Shown here: piece after piece, positions 34,145 through 36,739 of the stretch
Layout: every line of letters begins with the position of its first letter
How positions within the stretch are numbered: the stretch's first letter is position 1
Assembly (NCBI GenBank): GCA_021108405.1
Contig: JAIOQW010000204.1
Span: forward strand, 1-36,739
DNA length: 36,739 nt
DNA from: Methanosarcinales archaeon
Lineage (GTDB): Archaea; Halobacteriota; Methanosarcinia; Methanosarcinales; Methanocomedenaceae
Direction of reading: 5' to 3'
Translations under genes and position numbers: made by a program
The notes under the pieces: generated by a model
Told to the model about the DNA's origin: nothing
Databases searched by the model: none
What the model saw: the letters and a program-made list of their open reading frames with translations, nothing else

Positions 34145-35217
34145 CAGTATTCCCTCCCTCGTCTCATTATCATGTAAAGGAAAAGCGGAGCCCCCATAAA
34201 GGCAGTCACTGCTCCGACAGGAAGAATGACAGGGGCTATGATATTTCTTGCTACAAGGTCTGCGCTAATAAGCAATACCGCACCGAGAAGACCGGATACA
34301 GGAAGCACAAACCTGTTATCACCTCCAATAGCCAGGCGTGTGAGGTGCGGAGCAACCAGTCCTATAAATCCGATCGTGCCTGTGAAACACACAATGCATG
34401 CGACCAGCAGTGTTGCGACTACCATGGTAACTATCCTGGTGCGCTTGACATTCACACCAAGACTCGTCGCGGTCTCATCTCCGGCACCCATCACATTAAG
34501 ATCCCATGACTTTATTATGAGCAGCGGGATACAGCATACAAGCGCACCGGTTATTAGTGTCAGTTTGGGCCATGATGACCGGTCAAGATCACCGACCATC
34601 CAGAACACTGCTTCTTTCACAGCCTCTGCCTCGCCAAAGTACTGAAGTATCGTTGTCATCGCACCAAACAGGTACATCATAGCAATACCAGCTAAGATCA
34701 TAGTTTCTGGCGTTGCGCCTTTCCGGCTTGATAATCCCAGTATGATAAATGAACATAACAGCGAGAATACAAATGCATTGCCTATTATCAGGTATTTGCC
34801 ACTGACGATGCCTGCACCGGCGAGGATCGCAAGCGATGCACCGAATCCTGCGCCTGAGGAGATTCCAAGCGTATACGGACTTGCAAGCGGATTCCTGAGT
34901 ATCGCCTGCATCACACTTCCTGCAACACCAAGACCGATGCCTGCTACTATACCCATGAGTATGCGTGGAAGCCTCAGGTTCCACACACATGCATCTGCAA
35001 GCCAGTCCGATTCAAAGTAATTTGGGAAGAACTTATGCAGTATTGCAGAATAAGCATCCCATATTGAGATATCTGCAGATCCAAGCGATGTGGAAATACC
35101 TGATATAATGACGACTAATACTGAAAAGAAGAAAATAAAGAAGAACTTTCTTCCAACGAACTTATTGTACTGTTCTTTAACTTCTTCTTTCGTTACCAGC
35201 GAATGTTTTGCTTTCAA
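34141..35217 (-). CDS. Metal-chelate importer permease (FecCD/BtuC family)
   Basis: A 358-residue protein with about ten membrane helices. Family landmarks are LRLPRILMGIVAGIGLGVAGSVMQAILRNPLASPYTLGISSGAGFGASLAI, the coupling region ETATSLGVNVKRTRI, and TGTIGFIGLVAPHLTRLAIGGDNRFVLP. As a single permease gene it would form a homodimer, as BtuC does. Substrates of this family include Fe-siderophores, heme and corrinoids, and nickel chelates are possible. It is separated from the binding-protein gene by 264 bases holding a MITE-like element. Confidence 0.92.
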   Translation of the reverse strand: MKAKHSLVTKEEVKEQYNKFVGRKFFFIFFFSVLVVIISGISTSLGSADISIWDAYSAILHKFFPNYFESDWLADACVWNLRLPRILMGIVAGIGLGVAGSVMQAILRNPLASPYTLGISSGAGFGASLAILAGAGIVSGKYLIIGNAFVFSLLCSFIILGLSSRKGATPETMILAGIAMMYLFGAMTTILQYFGEAEAVKEAVFWMVGDLDRSSWPKLTLITGALVCCIPLLIIKSWDLNVMGAGDETATSLGVNVKRTRIVTMVVATLLVACIVCFTGTIGFIGLVAPHLTRLAIGGDNRFVLPVSGLLGAVLLISADLVARNIIAPVILPVGAVTAFMGAPLFLYMIMRRGREYW

Positions 35218-35258
35218 GAGTACACATCCTGTGCAAATATTGCATTTTATAATTTTGT

Positions 35259-35395
35259 TGTATCCATTTCAAATCTAAGGGTAATATAAAAAATATTAGA
35301 CAGGATTAACAGGATATACCGCAACGTCAACATCATGTTAATCCTGTAGATCCTGTTAATCCTGTCAAAATACCATGATTTTTGAAGTGGATACA
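35259..35395. mobile_element. Short MITE-like element (137 bp) in the FecBCD-type operon
   Basis: Ends TGTATCCATTTCAAA (35259-35273) and TTTGAAGTGGATACA (35381-35395) are inverted repeats with 14 of 15 matching. Inside is a perfect 17-bp inverted repeat (35299-35315 with 35350-35366) whose right side sits in a run of ATCCTGT repeats about 9 bases apart. No open frame. The end sequence TTTGAAGTGGATAC is also found at 97-110. The element would form a strong hairpin in the operon transcript and may reduce downstream expression or end transcription. Confidence 0.5.
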
Positions 35396-35481
35396 TTTTG
35401 TTTTTGTATATAATTTATAAAATTATGTACTCTAAGTAAAAGTGGCTTCCGGAGTTAATTCAGTTGATGGATTGTGTTTGT

Positions 35482-36738
35482 TTATTCCTCTCTGTATCGG
35501 TCAGGTATTCCTGCCAGTCCGCTGTTGATCTCTATTGGTGGGTAGACAAAGACCCCATGCTCGTTCAGGTCGTAGTCCAGCCCCTGAAAATCAGTCAGGT
35601 ATTCTTGATGTATCGCCTCAGGATCAAGATTCGCAAAGAGATCAGGGTGGAACAATCTTGCCATGTATGCACTACCCAATGAACCACCGGTCGCATCGTT
35701 TCTGAAATTGCCACTCATCACGTAGACATTCCCGGTCTTAACAGCAGTAACGTTTGCCATCTCAGGACGGCTTATAAGTTGGTCTATCAGATGTTCCTTC
35801 ATCCCGCTTGGATTATCCTCGTCATAGCCATGTGAGGGTTCCATTGTGCTTCCACCCCACGTGTAACGTACTGCGTGTATTATGATGAACTCAGGATCCT
35901 TTTCGATAACCCATTCGGAATCGACCGTTATCCCGTTTTTAGGCCCGGCGAATTCGGGAAGATCTTCTGCTATATTCTTTCCTCCAGCCGCAATGCTCAT
36001 CTGGGTGAGCGTATCGATCATGGCATAAGTCCTAAACGTCTTTTTTTCCGCGATAATATCTCCATATGAGCAAATAAATACCCGCGGCTTCTCGCCTTCC
36101 GAAAGCTTTTGTGTTCGAGACCTGATATCGTCTATCAGAGCAATACGCCAGTTAATATACTCTACCGCTGCCTCTATTGCATTGAGGAGATATCCAAGTT
36201 TTCTCACACCATTGGTAAATTGCGATTCCTCAGGGTTGAACAGATCCGGATAATATAGACCAAGATGAACAACAGCAGTATCCGGGAGTTTCTCCTTCTT
36301 TTCATCGATTTCATTCGAGAATGTCAGTAAAAGATCGGGATTTACGTTGAGTACTGCCTCGTAATCTGGTTTGAACATGTTTCCAATGCATGGCAGTTTA
36401 CTGAGTTCTGGGAATTGGATTTCAGTATGTGCAATGAGATAGTCAACAGCAATGACCCTGTCCTTTGCATTTAGTATCCGTACCAGTTCAGCATTATCTG
36501 TATACTCCACCAGGATACGTTTCACTGGCATTTCCACAGTTACCGTTTCTCCAGTACCATCATCAATCGTAAGCTCATTTTGCTTTCCGAGTATGATCAA
36601 CTCGGTCTGTATCATATCTAATATGTCAACTTCACCATCGTACTTTGCATCTGCAAGTTGTGTTTGATCATCAAGTCCCAGAATGACGGATGCGGTATAT
36701 TCCACATCATTCAGGTCTATGGTGTCATCTTCGTTTGC
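35482..36738 (-). CDS. Chelate-binding protein with dockerin-like N-terminus (partial)
   Basis: The frame stays open to the window edge, so the 5' end is missing; the GTG at 36705 is internal. The visible N-terminus has two EF-hand/dockerin-like repeats (EDDTIDLNDVEYTASVILG and AKYDGEVDILDMIQTELIILGK). The periplasmic binding domain of the FecB/BtuF type follows: PVKRILVEYTDNAELVRILNAKDRVIAVD, LPCIGNMFKPDYEAVLNVNPDLLLTFS, and a C-terminal lobe with TAVKTGNVYVMSGNF. It captures a metal chelate outside the cell and passes it to the 34141-35217 permease. Dockerin-like EF hands on such proteins recur in methanogens and may bind Ca2+ or a surface partner. Ligand unknown: iron, corrinoid and nickel chelates are all possible. 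Confidence 0.88.
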   Translation of the reverse strand, partial: ANEDDTIDLNDVEYTASVILGLDDQTQLADAKYDGEVDILDMIQTELIILGKQNELTIDDGTGETVTVEMPVKRILVEYTDNAELVRILNAKDRVIAVDYLIAHTEIQFPELSKLPCIGNMFKPDYEAVLNVNPDLLLTFSNEIDEKKEKLPDTAVVHLGLYYPDLFNPEESQFTNGVRKLGYLLNAIEAAVEYINWRIALIDDIRSRTQKLSEGEKPRVFICSYGDIIAEKKTFRTYAMIDTLTQMSIAAGGKNIAEDLPEFAGPKNGITVDSEWVIEKDPEFIIIHAVRYTWGGSTMEPSHGYDEDNPSGMKEHLIDQLISRPEMANVTAVKTGNVYVMSGNFRNDATGGSLGSAYMARLFHPDLFANLDPEAIHQEYLTDFQGLDYDLNEHGVFVYPPIEINSGLAGIPDRYREE

Positions 36739-36739
36739 A

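Noticed and set aside
34015-34509. Plus-strand ORF of 164 codons over the permease and ATPase genes
   Set aside because: It lies opposite two well-supported genes with family motifs and has no start signal or recognisable content.

Overview
The window looks archaeal, most likely from a Methanosarcinales-type methanogen or a related methane-oxidising archaeon. The evidence is: surface proteins with Methanosarcina-type S-layer repeats, a PGF-type C-terminal sorting tail, GGTGA/GAGGT ribosome binding sites, BRE/TATA-like promoters, a small CbiX/CfbA-type chelatase, and DUF4198-like and dockerin-like domains of the kinds methanogens carry. Genus cannot be fixed from sequence alone. No rRNA, tRNA or CRISPR array was seen.

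Left part (1-8.3 kb) is accessory and decayed. It holds a four-repeat S-layer-type protein, a small-gene relic with two in-frame stops, a small membrane protein, a roughly 349 bp MITE-like element, a copper P-type ATPase broken by a frameshift, an alpha/beta hydrolase fragment, and a chimeric toxin-like block. That block is an internally deleted SpvB/Tc-toxin N-terminus followed by a protein with four WGWKLA-type repeats and a HEERH zinc-protease-like motif. An array of short hairpins follows.

The core (8.7-33.25 kb) is three related transport modules on the minus strand. Module 1 (20.3 to 8.7 kb) is an 11-gene, nearly gapless operon: S-layer surface protein, DUF4198-like protein, CfbA-like chelatase, SAM methyltransferase, a double-length (tandem-fused) NikA/DppA-type binding protein, two permeases, two ATPases, and a DrrAB-type ABC exporter pair. 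Module 2 (25.2 to 20.5 kb) has methyltransferase, binding protein, two permeases and a 46-aa ORF. Module 3 (33.1 to 25.4 kb) has binding protein, two permeases and a CydDC-like heterodimeric ABC pair whose CydC half is frameshifted. Modules 2 and 3 have no Dpp/Nik-type ATPases and may borrow those of module 1.

All three modules start with a copy of the same cassette: a promoter carrying the inverted repeat TCAYAC-N14-GTATKA, a conserved 5' leader ending in a hairpin that holds the start codon, and the 5' end of the surface-protein gene. Only module 1 keeps the full surface gene; the other two keep chimeric stubs. This implies one shared regulator and spread of the control cassette by duplication. 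I infer a co-regulated uptake regulon, probably for nickel or another metal bound to a small ligand, with methyltransferases and exporters suggesting a made-and-secreted chelator. The substrate is not proven.

Right end (33.4-36.7 kb) is a FecBCD/BtuFCD-type chelate importer whose binding protein has a dockerin-like N-terminus and runs off the window. A small 137 bp MITE-like element lies between its first two genes.
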